Shown one piece after another: positions 23,178 through 33,196 of a stretch of DNA of 50,987 bases (position 1 is its first letter; each line of letters begins with the position of its first letter). The DNA comes from Nemertoderma westbladi. Taxonomy: Eukaryota; Xenacoelomorpha; Nemertodermatida; Nemertodermatidae. The position numbers and the translations under genes were made by a program. Below the pieces are notes generated by a model. It was not told the origin of the DNA, ran no database searches, and saw only the letters and a list, made by a program, of their open reading frames with translations. The stretch spans positions 1 through 50,987 of the forward strand of contig JAUCBJ010008559.1 of NCBI GenBank assembly GCA_032718475.1, read 5' to 3'.

Positions 23178-23439
23178 ATTTCGTTTATATTGGTAAATAG
23201 TAGAATGCCGGCGAAGTGACATTGAGAGTTGATTCGAGGGTAGTGGACCGTGATAACTCACTAGACTGGGTTGACGATTTTCGATACAGATGGAGAGATG
23301 TATATTATTATTAGTAATTTGACTTAAGATTTTGTGGGAGTTTTCCCATCATAGATTTGTACATAAAAATAAGACTTTGGAAAATGTATAACTTCGGGAG
23401 CTGTAATTCTTGTTGGGTCGAAAATAGTTCATTCGTATG

Positions 23440-23955
23440 ATGTTGCCAGTGTTTTAGATGTACATAACGTATTGCCTTTTTTGGTAGTAGGAAGATGAGA
23501 TTTTTGTCGCAGTACTGTTGGACTCGCTAGTGTTTCCCCAAATAATTAGCGCGAACATAAGATATGGGTGGATAAAGTGTGTTGTACAAAGTGAGGCGAA
23601 TTTAATATGGCATGAAGTTATTAATACTGCCAAGAATTCCTGCGTTTTGGGCAATCTTTAATCTCCTGTATTGCATATGTGCTTGTTCCATCGTTTTAAA
23701 TCGTTGGAAATTATAACGCCGAGAAATGTAGTTTCGGTAACTTGTTTAATTGAACTGCCATTAATGTTGTAAACTGGCTAACTACGTTAGTATTTCTATT
23801 GGATTAAATTAGTATTTTTTTATATAATAAATATTACATTAGTATTTCTATTCCATTAAATTCGTTTTGTTAAGAGTTAGAGATAATTTATTAGATACCA
23901 GCCAATTGTAAACGTTTTGAAATTCGTTAGGTTGAGGATCAAACCTACTACTACT
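23440..23955 (-). mobile_element. Old LINE fragment, RT C-terminal part (CR1/Jockey-like)
   Basis: On the minus strand, broken frames give WLVSNKLSLTLNKTN, then IKQVTETTFLGVIIS, NKHI and finally HFIHPYLMFALIIWGNTSES. This is the standard order of the region after the RT catalytic core in CR1/Jockey/L2-type LINEs (LSLNL-K, FLGV, YPYL-WG). Stops, frameshifts and a small local duplication near 23790-23860 show it is dead. A younger LINE 3' end abuts its upstream side. Confidence 0.7.
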
Positions 23956-23959
23956 ACTA

Positions 23960-24505
23960 TTAGTACTACTACGATCGACATGCTGCATTGCAGCTGCATT
24001 ATATATATTTCATATTTATTAAGAATGTTGTGCCGGCTTGTCAACAAAATTGCGCCGCCACAACTCCCTATCGTCCATGACATTTGCTAGATCATCCGCA
24101 TCTTCAAGGCCAGTGTCCTTTAAGATGCGTCTCAAGAAAGTCATGGGCTGTCCACCATGCTTATTCACTCCATGAGGCTGCCAAAGTACAAGATTATGCA
24201 CTGGCTGGTCCTCACGGCGAAAGCAATGTCCTGCAAAGCGGAGGCGGCTTTGCTCTAGTGTCAAGCTTGGGGGAACCAATGAGACACCTCCAATGTTATA
24301 TAGTGTCTGGTTGGAGATTTGTTTGTGCATTGTACTTGACACAATGCACCCGGCGTAGCATTCTTGTGAATGTGCCATCCAGAGATTTGGTGTCCTCAGC
24401 AGTTAGAGCCCAGCATGGACTCCCATAGGAGTACTGGAACTACTGCTGTTTTAAATAATCGGATCTTAAGTTTCCGATGAATTCTCGGTGACTTCCAAAA
24501 AGAAC
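23960..24505 (-). mobile_element. 5'-truncated LINE copy, 3' end with (TAG)n tail
   Basis: On the minus strand the copy begins with WKSPRIHRKLKIRLFKTAVV, which matches the LINE at 50840-50920. After frameshifts it continues as RLRFAGHCFRREDQPVHNLV, then DDLANVMDDRELWRRNFVDK. It ends with GCAGCTGCAATGCAGCATG and a TAGTAGTACTAATAGTAGTA tail (about 23945-23990). 5' truncation and a short tail are normal for LINE insertions. It lies in the intron between BRSK exons 6 and 7, in gene orientation. Confidence 0.85.
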
Positions 24506-24553
24506 AAACGTACTGTAACATTATTATCATCATTTTGAGTTGCAATATCGTGA

Positions 24554-24863
24554 GTAGTATAGGCTTGCTCCTCTTTGTGACAGTTAGACAACACTCATGA
24601 CCCATTGGGTGTTAGGGCGCTAATCGGTCTGATTAATTAGGATAATCAATTAAACCCTAATTAGGAGTCGTAAGACACCTATTAGGGATTAAATGTATTA
24701 ATTAATTGATGATATCTGTCAATTTGGGTCTTATTAGCCTAATTAGGAGGTGTCACCCAGACAGTCTGGCGCCAATGACACCCACATTGTCCTGTGTCAC
24801 ATTCCTAAGTGATGAGTCATGAGTGTGGTCTAACTGTCACAAAGAGGAGCAAGCCTATACTAC
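24554..24863. mobile_element. hAT-like MITE with 8-bp target duplication
   Basis: This 310-bp element has terminal inverted repeats of about 48 bp. The left end begins GTAGTATAGGCTTGCTCCTC and the right end closes GAGGAGCAAGCCTATACTAC, with one mismatch over the next 28 bp. It is flanked on both sides by TATCGTGA (24546-24553 and 24864-24871), a perfect 8-bp target duplication, the length made by hAT transposases. It has no coding capacity, so it depends on a transposase elsewhere. It lies in a BRSK intron. Confidence 0.9.
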
Positions 24864-24969
24864 TATCGTGAAGTAAAGACGATAAAGCTAATAATTCTAC
24901 GAATTTTTTGGCTTGGAATCCAAACTGATCATAACATAAAAATTTTGGGTGTAAACGTTAAGCAAACAC

Positions 24970-25076
24970 CTGGTGCGGATACTGGAGCAGAAACCTGGTG
25001 CAGACACTGGTACAGACACCTGGTGCAGGTACTGCACCTGTGTCTACAGCTGTGTCTGCACCAGTATCCGCACCAG
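24970..25076. repeat. Imperfect 107-bp hairpin
   Basis: CTGGTGCGGATACTGG (24970-24985) and CCAGTATCCGCACCAG (25061-25076) are perfect 16-bp inverted arms. The inner sequence also pairs in part (GCAGACAC with GTGTCTGC). It abuts the LINE 3' end on its right. Confidence 0.8.
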
Positions 25077-25208
25077 ATGATCTAGCAAATGTCATGGCCA
25101 TGGGTGATAGGGAGTTGTGGCGGCACAATTTTGTCGACAAGCCGTGGCACAGCATTCTTAAAAATGCAGCTGCAATGCAGCATGCCGATCCTAGTAGTAG
25201 TAGTAACT
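25077..25208 (+). mobile_element. LINE 3' end abutting a BRSK splice donor
   Basis: The plus strand reads DDLANVMAMGDRELWRHNFV and DKPWHSILKNAAAMQHA, the C-terminus of the same LINE family as 23960-24505, ending in TAGTAGTAGTAGTAA. Only about 130 bp remain. The tail touches the sequence that, on the minus strand, is the donor of BRSK exon 25212-25335. The element is antisense to the gene. Confidence 0.85.
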
Positions 25209-25211
25209 TAC

Positions 25212-25335
25212 CGAAAGGAACGCTTGAACAATGTCAGCTTTTATGGCACTGAGATTCTTATCATTAACAATTACAAGTATTTGTTCTTCGCGATCGGGAA
25301 TCAGCCAGTTCGGAAACCACGGTCTCTTTGATAAT
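25212..25335 (-). CDS. BRSK: BRSK exon 6: KA1-like domain, first part
   Basis: The acceptor is TATGTTTCAG, the donor CTTTCG/GTAAGT. The exon is 124 bp: one base plus 41 codons, ending in phase 0. It encodes LSKRPWFPNW, then REEQILVIVNDKNLSAIKAD and IVQAFLS, which correspond to the start of the KA1-like domain (beta strand, then helix) of BRSK kinases. A LINE 3' end with a (TAG)n tail abuts the donor from the other strand, leaving about eight intron bases before the repeat. Confidence 0.93.
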
Positions 25336-26356
25336 CTGAAACATATAGAAGAGATGATTAATCCTAAATCATTAAATGATAATTAATAAAATGATAATTT
25401 GAAGCATAAGGTTAAGGTGTTATGACTTGGGACCAACCCCTACCACCACTATATCACTTATTCTGTATCCGAATTACATTGTTCTATTTTTATGTTTCCA
25501 TGACAACCACTGAAAACAGACGTTTTGATACATCGTTAATTTGGGTATAAACTATACAATAAAATGTTCCAAAACTTGATTTGTGTTAGCAGGACCATAA
25601 GCTGGAATTTTTTTGTTAAACTCAAAACCTTCCAGAAATATTTAGTCACCATGGTAACTGGAGTTTATCAAAGTCTATATCATTCAAGTCTATAAATAAC
25701 TATATTTGTAGCAAAACCACTATAGATAGAAACTTAGGGTTTTTCAAATTAACTATAAGCAAAAAAATCTCTATTCAGAAAACCCAGTTACCATGGAAAC
25801 CAGGCTAAACAGATGTTCTAAATTATATAAAGATAATTTGAAAAATAAGGTTAAGGTTGTACGACTTGGGACCATCACCCATTCCCTATATATCACTTAT
25901 TCTGCATCCAATTTACGTTGTTCTATTTTTTTCAGTTTCCATGACAACCAGACATTTTGATAAAAAATCGGTCATTTTGGCATAGTAGATGAAGCAATAA
26001 TATATTCTGAAACGCGGTATGTGTCATCTCGCAACCATTCGGGTAGGATATATTGTTCTCATCAATAATCCCAAAGATGCCCAACTGGCATAATTGAGGA
26101 TTTTGCTAAAAGTTGCCAAATTCTACACCTGATTAACTACGATTTCGTTCCCCCAGGGTTTCGTTCCAGAACGTTTTTACTCACTTGGGAACATCCCCGG
26201 TTTCATGTTATAAAGTGTGTTATTATATTGTAACGTTAATGATAATAACGATAATGATCGATTTTTATAGCCCTCGTGGGCGTACCCCTAAAAATACACT
26301 CTCGTGACACTGATCTTAGTTGCCGTATTACAACATTATTACCCGTAATACATTTT
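25336..26356. other. Intronic sequence with a diverged duplication
   Basis: No exon is seen. Sequence at about 25405-25690 is repeated in diverged form at about 25840-25990: AAGGTTAAGG, GTACGACTTGGGACCA and TATCACTTATTCTGCATCC are shared. Confidence 0.55.
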
Positions 26357-26462
26357 TTGGCTCAGAGCTTGCTAGGCTTGCACTATTGGAAACTCTCCAA
26401 ACCTCTAGCAGGTGATAATTACAGGTCAATTAAGCACCTCACGTTTGACCCCGTCCACCGGC

Positions 26463-26498
26463 TATAAAAAGGCCAGTTTCCTTTATTTTACTTCAGTC
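26463..26498 (+). promoter_or_regulatory. TATA and initiator of the 5' LTR-like repeat
   Basis: TATAAAA at 26463-26469 is followed about 30 bases later by CTTCAGTCAG, a good initiator. The spacing is that of a typical polymerase II core promoter. Confidence 0.55.
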
Positions 26499-26741
26499 AG
26501 TGTAACTCAGCCTTTAGATGCAGCCCTTTGCACGCAATCTTGGCTCAGAGCTTGCTAGGCTTGCACTATTGGCATACTCACCACGACAGAAGTGTGGCTT
26601 GTTAGTGTGGGTAAGTTAGCAAAGCTCTACCACACCAGCCCAGTGCTTGCGTACTCTGCCCGGTGGCTCCTCTGTCCGACCCAGGCCCGACCGTGGAGCT
26701 GTGAGGACAAAGTAGCAGATATCCTGGTGTTTGCACTATGA

Positions 26742-26848
26742 CCAAGTTTCCAATAGCGTGAAAGCTACCCAAGTTTCCAATAGCGTGAAAGCTACCCAAG
26801 TTTCCAATAGCGTGAAAGCTACCCAAGTTTCCAATAGCGTGAAGCTGC
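26742..26848 (+). repeat. 27-bp repeat, four units, inside the LTR-like sequence
   Basis: CCAAGTTTCCAATAGCGTGA plus AAGCTAC is repeated four times. The right-hand LTR-like copy has a single unit (near 28470), so the expansion is specific to the left copy. Confidence 0.9.
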
Positions 26849-26957
26849 ACATGTATTTTACGATTTGCGGAATAAATACGGATTTATTTCACATTTGATT
26901 GTGTTTTGCGATATATTTTTTTTTTGTGTATTAGTTGGATGAATATATATACATTAC

Positions 26958-27260
26958 ATGAATACAATGAACAAAGCTCCTCCGCCATTAGGAAAGTATT
27001 GCGCCACCTGCGGAAACGGCGACAATTATTGCCGTGCGCCCTCGGCCCAACCAACCGTGAAGGGAAAATCCGCTGTTAAGATTCCCGGACGATGTACCTA
27101 CACAAAAGCTGGGATCACACCTTTCTGTTGTTGGTGTAAGGTGCGCGGGCATAACACCGCCTGCTGCCCCGACATGCTGACACCATGCGAGCACTGTGCT
27201 CTGCGCGGTCACCATTCAAACGCGATCGCCAAGAAGAATAGAGAATGTTGGAGAATGTAG
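26958..27260 (+). CDS. Cys-rich zinc-knuckle protein of the small LTR element
   Basis: A 100-residue frame starts at ATG 26958 just after the left LTR-like repeat. It contains one perfect C-x2-C-x4-H-x4-C knuckle (CCWCKVRGHNTACC, about residues 57-70) and a second, CEHCALRGHH, that lacks its last Cys. Other Cys pairs (CATCGNG) lie near the N-terminus. Such paired knuckles are usual in retroelement Gag nucleocapsids, which bind the element RNA. A short Glu/Asn-rich coil-like frame (MLENVENVENLKLEEQIAR) follows near 27249 before a stop. Family unknown. Confidence 0.5.
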   Translation: MNTMNKAPPPLGKYCATCGNGDNYCRAPSAQPTVKGKSAVKIPGRCTYTKAGITPFCCWCKVRGHNTACCPDMLTPCEHCALRGHHSNAIAKKNRECWRM

Positions 27261-27281
27261 AGAATGTTGAAAATTTAAAGC

Positions 27282-27794
27282 TTGAAGAACAAATCGCTAG
27301 ATAGGAAGAACTTGAATATCTCGCCTGCGGCCATTCCAAACTCAAATGGCGGCTGGAGATCGCAGGTACGAATGCCCGTTATTATTTACTATTTACGGCA
27401 AGGTGTATTTACCTTCCCCGTTAACCCTTGGGGGTTTGAGTTGCGTCGGTACGATACGGTGGATCAGTACCAGTTCACGTATAAAGCCTTAATGCGTAAA
27501 TCAACTCACTCCGAGGTCGGTCCAGTTGCGGTACAGACGTGGCTTCTCAACTACGTTCCCGGACAACCCTGGGTTTGGCTCGTGGACGGAACGGCTACCG
27601 ATTGGGAACTGAATTATGTTCCCGATCCAGATATCGTGCTCCCCAAAGCACTTCCAGCGTTAGGGATCGGGAGCGAAGGTTCTTATTGGGCAGTATCCGA
27701 TGGAAAGCGGAGATGCCGGATCTCCAGTGGGAGGATCTCCTCGATCCGGAGGCTATGGAGGAAGGGCTTTCTTCCTGACTCTTCTGGGTGGTGA
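27282..27794 (+). pseudogene. Unrecognised frame inside the small LTR element
   Basis: A 170-codon frame with Trp- and Pro-rich stretches (NYVPGQPWVWLVDG, ELNYVPDPD). The start is not clear, and an overlapping frame ends MPDLQWEDLLDPEAMEEGLSS, which looks more protein-like, so a frameshift near 27700 is likely. I do not recognise it. Base composition is richer in GC than the surroundings, which fits former coding use. Confidence 0.3.
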
Positions 27795-28612
27795 GGCTCA
27801 TACCAACCCTTTTCATGAGGCATGGGTGTTACGCAAGTAATATCCATACTCACTCTCTGGGCGGGGCTTGAGCTTCACAACTTCAGAGCGGGGAAGAGAG
27901 TGGGCAACGGGGGGAGGTCGAGAGAAAGATAGTATTCTCTCGGGCGAAAAGACAACCATCGATCGATACTGACTCATCAATAGACTACAGAGATAAACTC
28001 TTAACACGATGATGGGAGAAAGATCAACCCCAACTTGACGATCCTGAACTCATTTGTGCAATGACCTTCAAGCCGATCCCATTGAACTCTAGGCCGAGTC
28101 ATATTATTTAGGACCTTTTATATAATACCTGATTGCTTCTTTAGTTCCCTACGTGGAACAATGCAGTACCAAGATTTGTCTAATTTGTTTGTTGATAAAG
28201 GTAGATAATATAAATTTTATATCAGTGCAGTTGATTTTCTCTTAGGATCAATTATTTTTCAAAGTCTTGGCTTCAAAAATCATTTTTATGACCACTTTTC
28301 CAAAATTTGTCATCCCATCATTTGTAATCGAGTCCAGCCCTAGTCTTTGCTTCACTCTACCCGCTGGGTCTTCGGCCCGACCGAGAAGTTCTGAGGACAA
28401 AGTCGCTAACTTCCTATGCCCAACGGACATAGAAAAAACCGAGTGTTTGCACTAATCGACGTTAGACCCAAGTTTCCAATAGCGTGGAGCTGCACCAAGT
28501 ATTTTACCTTTACGATTTTCGGAATAAATACTGATTTATTTCAATTTTGATTTTGTGTTTTGCGATAGATTTATTAGTGTATTGGTTGGATTATTTTTGC
28601 TTACTTTGGTTC

Positions 28613-28939
28613 CTGACGAAACCAAAGCACCCCTCGAACCCGGTTTCTCTTTTTCCGAAATTATACAGTTTACCAGAAGGAAGACATTAATAATACCTGG
28701 AAACTATAAATTTTTCACTTTCCATTAATATTTTGACTTCAGGGAAATTTTTTGTACTTACGGTGTTTTTGCATTATACAACCTGTATGTTAATACATAT
28801 TTCAAGACACATATTTCAATAAAACCGTGTACGTTTTCTTATTATCTATGCAATGACAAAATACCGCAAGTCTTGTTGACTTACGGTTTTTTTGCATAAA
28901 TTTAAGTGACTTACGGTCTTTTTCCTTTGAAACACTATG
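28613..28939. other. AT-rich stretch with repeated ACTTACGGT phrases
   Basis: GTACTTACGGTGTTTTTGCA (28754), GACTTACGGTTTTTTTGCAT (28879) and GACTTACGGTCTTTTTCCT (28909) recur. Similar phrases occur at 32711 and 32839 in the same direction. They flank the inverted-arm element and may be part of an older repeat. Confidence 0.5.
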
Positions 28940-31900
28940 GACCAAAATCACAAAAAGTGGCCAAAAACGTTTCCCACACGATTCGACTTAATTTTAGAAT
29001 GAAATTTTTTTTGGAACCTAGTAAAGTTATATATATTTTTGAAGATAATTTTATGGTCCAACAGATGCACAAAAAATCATACTGCCACTCCGACTTTGGA
29101 AGATTTTACCGACCTTTTAGTACTAAAAAATGCAGGTTTTTCAATTGTCCAAAAAAGTTCATTGCATTCTGGGGGATGTATTTTGACATCTACTGGGTGT
29201 ATTTCAACAAGTTATAGCTCATTTTAAAGCTAAATAATAGAGGAATGGAATGGAATAACTCCCAAATTGTTTTATTGATATCATATTAAAATAAAACAAT
29301 ATATAATGTACCCCTATTTTTGACAATTACTTGTCCCAAACGGTAACAACTGAATTCACCAATAGGTTTTTATTTGGATTCTATAAACTAAATTCTTATT
29401 TGAAAGGAAAATCTTCAAGAAGTGGAATGTTCCAGATTTTACGAAAAAATACTAAACACAACCGGAGATATGGCTGGTTTTATACGTGCGAGTCGATTAT
29501 GTCAATTAGGATTGTCCCATGTGTAACACCAAGTGCACTGCTTTACCATGCTCTAGAATCAGTTCTAACAAACTTGATATGAAGATTCAAATATCAGAAG
29601 ATAGCTAAGTTCTTGGTCTTTTGCGTGAGTAATCATTTGTGGCAACAATTGACTATGGAATAGACTTTAGTTTCTTTTACATTTATCAGCATGAGCTTTG
29701 TCCCACCTGTAACAAAAGCCTGTAACACAAAAAATCGTTACAAGGCGGGACGTCCCACATGTAACATGTAAATCGAATAATTTTGGGCTACAGAATGGGA
29801 GATGTCTCCCCTGTAACACTTTAGTAGTGCAGACTTTATAATATTGATAAGACTGTAGGTCATGCACACAGAACAGCAGTATTAACTGTGAATTGGTACT
29901 TACCTACCTACAGTAGTACCGCGGTAACAGTATCAGTGCTGTCTCTTTATTGCGTTTGATTATTGCGTTTATTGCGTCTGCGCAGTGCATAGAGTTTACT
30001 ATTGACTACTAAACAAACTAATCCTAACCAGAACCAGTTATAAGACACTGATACAGACACTATGTGACTACGGTATATAATGGAGACCACATTTCATTAC
30101 TTATTAGACATCACCTCGCCGTTCCGGTATCAAGATACTGATTGTAAATAAAAATAGGACTAATAATACTGATCTGTCTTATATGGAATGCGGTCCATCT
30201 TTGATCTATCTTCTGCGATTGGGAGAGGGTGATTGGGAGCGCCGTGAGGGGAGCAGTTAGAGGTGGGAGGGAAAAAAATAGAGGTGCAAGGGGAGCAGTT
30301 TTAGGTGTGAGGGGAAAAGGTAGATGTGCAAGGGGAGCAGTTGGAGGTGGGAGGGGAAAAGGTAGAGGTGCAAGGGGAGCAGTTGGAGGTGCGAGGGGAA
30401 AAAATAGAGGTGCAAGAGGAGTAGTTTTAGGTGTGAGGGGAAAAGGTAGATGTGCAAGGGGAGCAGTTGGAGGTGCGAGGGGAAAAGGTAGAGGTGCAAG
30501 AGGAGCAGTTGGAGGTGTGAGGGGAAAAGGTAGAGGTGCAAGTGGAGCAGTTGGAGGTGCGAGGGGGGAAGGTAGATGTGGAAGGGGAGCAGTTGGAGGA
30601 GCGAGAGGAGTAGTTAGTGCGAGCGCAGTAGGTAGAGGTGCGAGAGGAGTAGTTAGTGCGAGCGCAGTAGGTAGAGGTGCGAGAGGAGTAGTTAGTGCGA
30701 GCGCAGTAGGTAGAGGTGCGAGAGGAGTAGTTAGTGCGAGCGCAGTAGGTAGAGGTGCGAGAGGAGTAGTTAGTGCGAGCGCAGTAGGTAGAGGAGAGGT
30801 GCGAGAGGAGTAGTCAGTGCGAGCGCAGTAGGTAGAGGTGCGAGAGGAGAATGGGAGGATCTGTGGAGGGTGTGGGAGACAGGGTGAAAGGTACAGGAGG
30901 ATCTGTGGAGGGTGTGGGAGACAGGGTGAGAAGTACAGGAGGATCTGTGGAGGGGATGGGAGACGGAGTGGGAAGTACAGGAGGAGCCGTTGAGGGTGTG
31001 GGAGACGGAGTGGGAAGTACAGGAGGAGCCGTGGAGGGTGTGGGAGACGGAGTGGGAAGTACAGGAGGATCTGTGGAGGGTGTGGGAGACGGAGTGGGAG
31101 GATCTGTGGAGGGTTTGGGAGACGGAATGGGAAGTACATGAAGATCTGTTGAGCGTGTGGGAGACAGGGTGAGAAGTACAGGATAATCTGTGGAGGGCGT
31201 GGGAGACAGGGTGAGAAGTACAGGAGGATCTGGGGAGGGTGTGGGAGAAGGGTGAGAAGTACAGGAGGAGCTGTGGGGGGTGTGGGAGACAGGGTGAGAA
31301 GTACAGGAGGATCTGAGGGGGGTGTGGGAGACAGGGTGAGAAGTACAGGAGGATCTGTGGAGGGTGTGGGAGACAGGGTGAGAAGTACAGGAGAATCTGT
31401 GGCGGGCGTGGGAGACAGGGTGAGAAGTACAGGAGGATCTGTGGAGGGTGAGGGAGAAGGGTGAGAAGTACAGGAGGATCTGTGGGGGGTGTGGGAGACA
31501 GGGTGAGAAGTACAGGAGGATCTGAGGGGGTGTGGGAGACAGGGTGAGAAGTACAGGAGGATCTGTGGAGGGTGTGGGAGACAGGGTGAGAAGTACAGGA
31601 GGATCTGTGGAGGGTGTGGGAGACAGGGTGAGAAGTACAGGAGGATTTGTGGAGGGTGTGGGAGACAGGGTGAGAAGTACAGGAGGATCTGTGGAGGGTG
31701 TGGGAGACAGGGTGAGAAGTACAGGAGGATTTGTGGAGGGTGTGGGAGACAGGGTGAGAAGTACAGGAGGATCTGTGGAGGGTGTGGGATACAGGGTGAG
31801 AAGTACAGGAGGATTTGTGGAGGGTGTGGGAGACAGGGTGAGAAGTACAGGAGGATCTGAGGAGGGTGGGGAAGATGGAGTGGAAGGTACAGGTAGATCT

Positions 31901-32692
31901 GTGGAGGGTGGGGATGAAAATGATAATGAACAATTTACAGATTTTGAAGGAGTGGGGGGTATGGGAAGATACGTGGCGGCTATACAAGATAACGTTTGGA
32001 ATACAGGAAAATCTATGGAGGGTGAAGATGATGGAGTGGGGAGTACAGGAGGTTCTGTGGAGGGTGGAGATGAAACTGATGAACAATTTATAGGTTTTGA
32101 CTAACTGCTCAGCCATAGTGATATACAGTTATAAACTCAGTAATAAACTCGTCATACTTTGTGAATTTTCATATAAATCGTCACTAAAGTACCTAAAAGT
32201 GGTTAAAATGTTTTAATAAACTCTTTATGTTTATTTGATAAACTATAATATTTTATAATTTTTCCAGAAATGGGGACCATAAAGATTTATTATGATTGAG
32301 TTTATTTTCAAATAAGCTTTATTGGGATGTGTTACTGGGATCTGGAATGGCTGCATAGCTCCCACTCAGAGACGAAATCTAGGTTAATTTAACATTTCAG
32401 TGTAATTACAACTGGTGTTACATGGTGGGACAAATTGTTACAGGCATCGGAAATCACCATTCAAGGGCTCTGATTGGCTGATATCGGGCGTTACATTGTG
32501 GGACAAGTGTTACAGGAATGGACATCTGTTTTTCTCAATTATTTGTTACCATGAGGTCGGGGCTATTGGGAAATTACCACCATTGAATTCAGCGCATCAA
32601 GAGCTTTCTGGTGATATATAATATTACATACTTTGGGAAACTTTTTTTTTTTACAAAAAAAATAATTTTTTTGGCCACTTTTTGTGATTTTG
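28940..32692. mobile_element. Long element with inverted arms, unclassified
   Basis: The left arm (28940-28976: ACCAAAATCACAAAAAGTGG, then CCAAAAACGTTTCCCA) is inverted at 32634-32692, where TGGGAAA, a T-rich insert and GGCCACTTTTTGTGATTTTG occur. Further in, a motif of the form TTGTCCCA-few bases-TGTAACAC occurs in forward sense at 29331, 29511, 29697 and 29751, and in reverse sense at 32415 and 32489. Nested inverted motifs are typical of subterminal transposase sites in DNA transposons. The centre is occupied by the 42/39-bp arrays. No transposase is recognised, and true ends and target duplication were not found. Confidence 0.45.
30229..31880 (+). repeat. Three coupled arrays with 42-, 39- and 42-bp units (both strands open)
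   Basis: 30229-30600 repeats a 42-bp unit (GCAGTTGGAGGTGCGAGGGG). 30600-30840 repeats a 39-bp unit (AGTTAGTGCGAGCGCAGTAG). 30850-31880 repeats a 42-bp unit (GGTGTGGGAGACAGGGTGAG). All periods are multiples of three. The plus strand reads 14- and 13-residue repeats (for example [14 protein letters not shown]). A diverging acidic end follows at 31880-32104, with a stop at 32102-32104 ([20 protein letters not shown]). Frame changes occur near 30815, 31142 and 31465. The minus strand is also open for 342 and 448 codons (Pro/His/Ser-rich). Either strand could be a decayed repetitive protein, or neither. Confidence 0.85.
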
Positions 32693-33180
32693 AGCCTATA
32701 CGTATATGTTGTGACTTACGGTCTTTCTACATTGCATATCTCGAGAACTAGATTATATACGGTGTTCTCGATTATACCATTAGATAAGGCGCACTTTTTA
32801 GACCCGGAAAAAGTGAAGAGTGGATTTTGGAAAAATGCGACTTGCGGTCTTTTTACATTGCACGGCAGAACTATCGTAAGAGGTTGTAATGTCCGTAAAG
32901 TACAAGCCGGCAAAATACCGTGTTTATGAGAGCTATTTTGAGTTAGTCATTATTGCAATAAAACCTAATCAATAAAAAGATTGTGAATGCACTTGGAAAA
33001 CTTCAGGAGCTTGCCGTGCCTTGGGCACAATAAATCCTTTACAGACTGGAATTTTAAATTTTCACCTATTTAATATTAGTTAATATAAATAAAATGGTGG
33101 TTATTGTGCTTTCAACCCCTAAGGCTTTGTCAGTTTTGATTCTGGTACCATGAAAGTTTTTTTTATATGATAGAGCAAAG
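32693..33180. other. AT-rich intronic stretch
   Basis: No exon is seen. It contains two ACTTACGGTCTTT-like phrases and ends at GGTGGGGCAACATATATCC, which recurs inside the 22-bp array at about 34815 and, inverted and diverged, near 36183-36200. Confidence 0.5.
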
Positions 33181-33196
33181 GTGGGGCAACATATAT

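Larger units (their letters stand above)
26357..28612 (+). mobile_element. Small LTR-type retroelement, degenerate
   Basis: Diverged direct repeats bracket a short interior: about 26636-26945 and 28338-28612 share GAGGACAAAGT, GTGTTTGCACTA, AAGTTTCCAATAGCGTG, GGAATAAATAC and TTTTGCGATA. The left copy has a promoter upstream and an AATAAA signal within it, as expected of an LTR. A 33-bp direct repeat starting TTGGCTCAGAGCTTGCTAGG sits at 26357 and 26540. The interior (about 26950-28240) encodes a zinc-knuckle protein and further broken frames, but I find no reverse transcriptase. It is therefore non-autonomous or badly decayed. The exact LTR termini are not defined. Confidence 0.6.
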
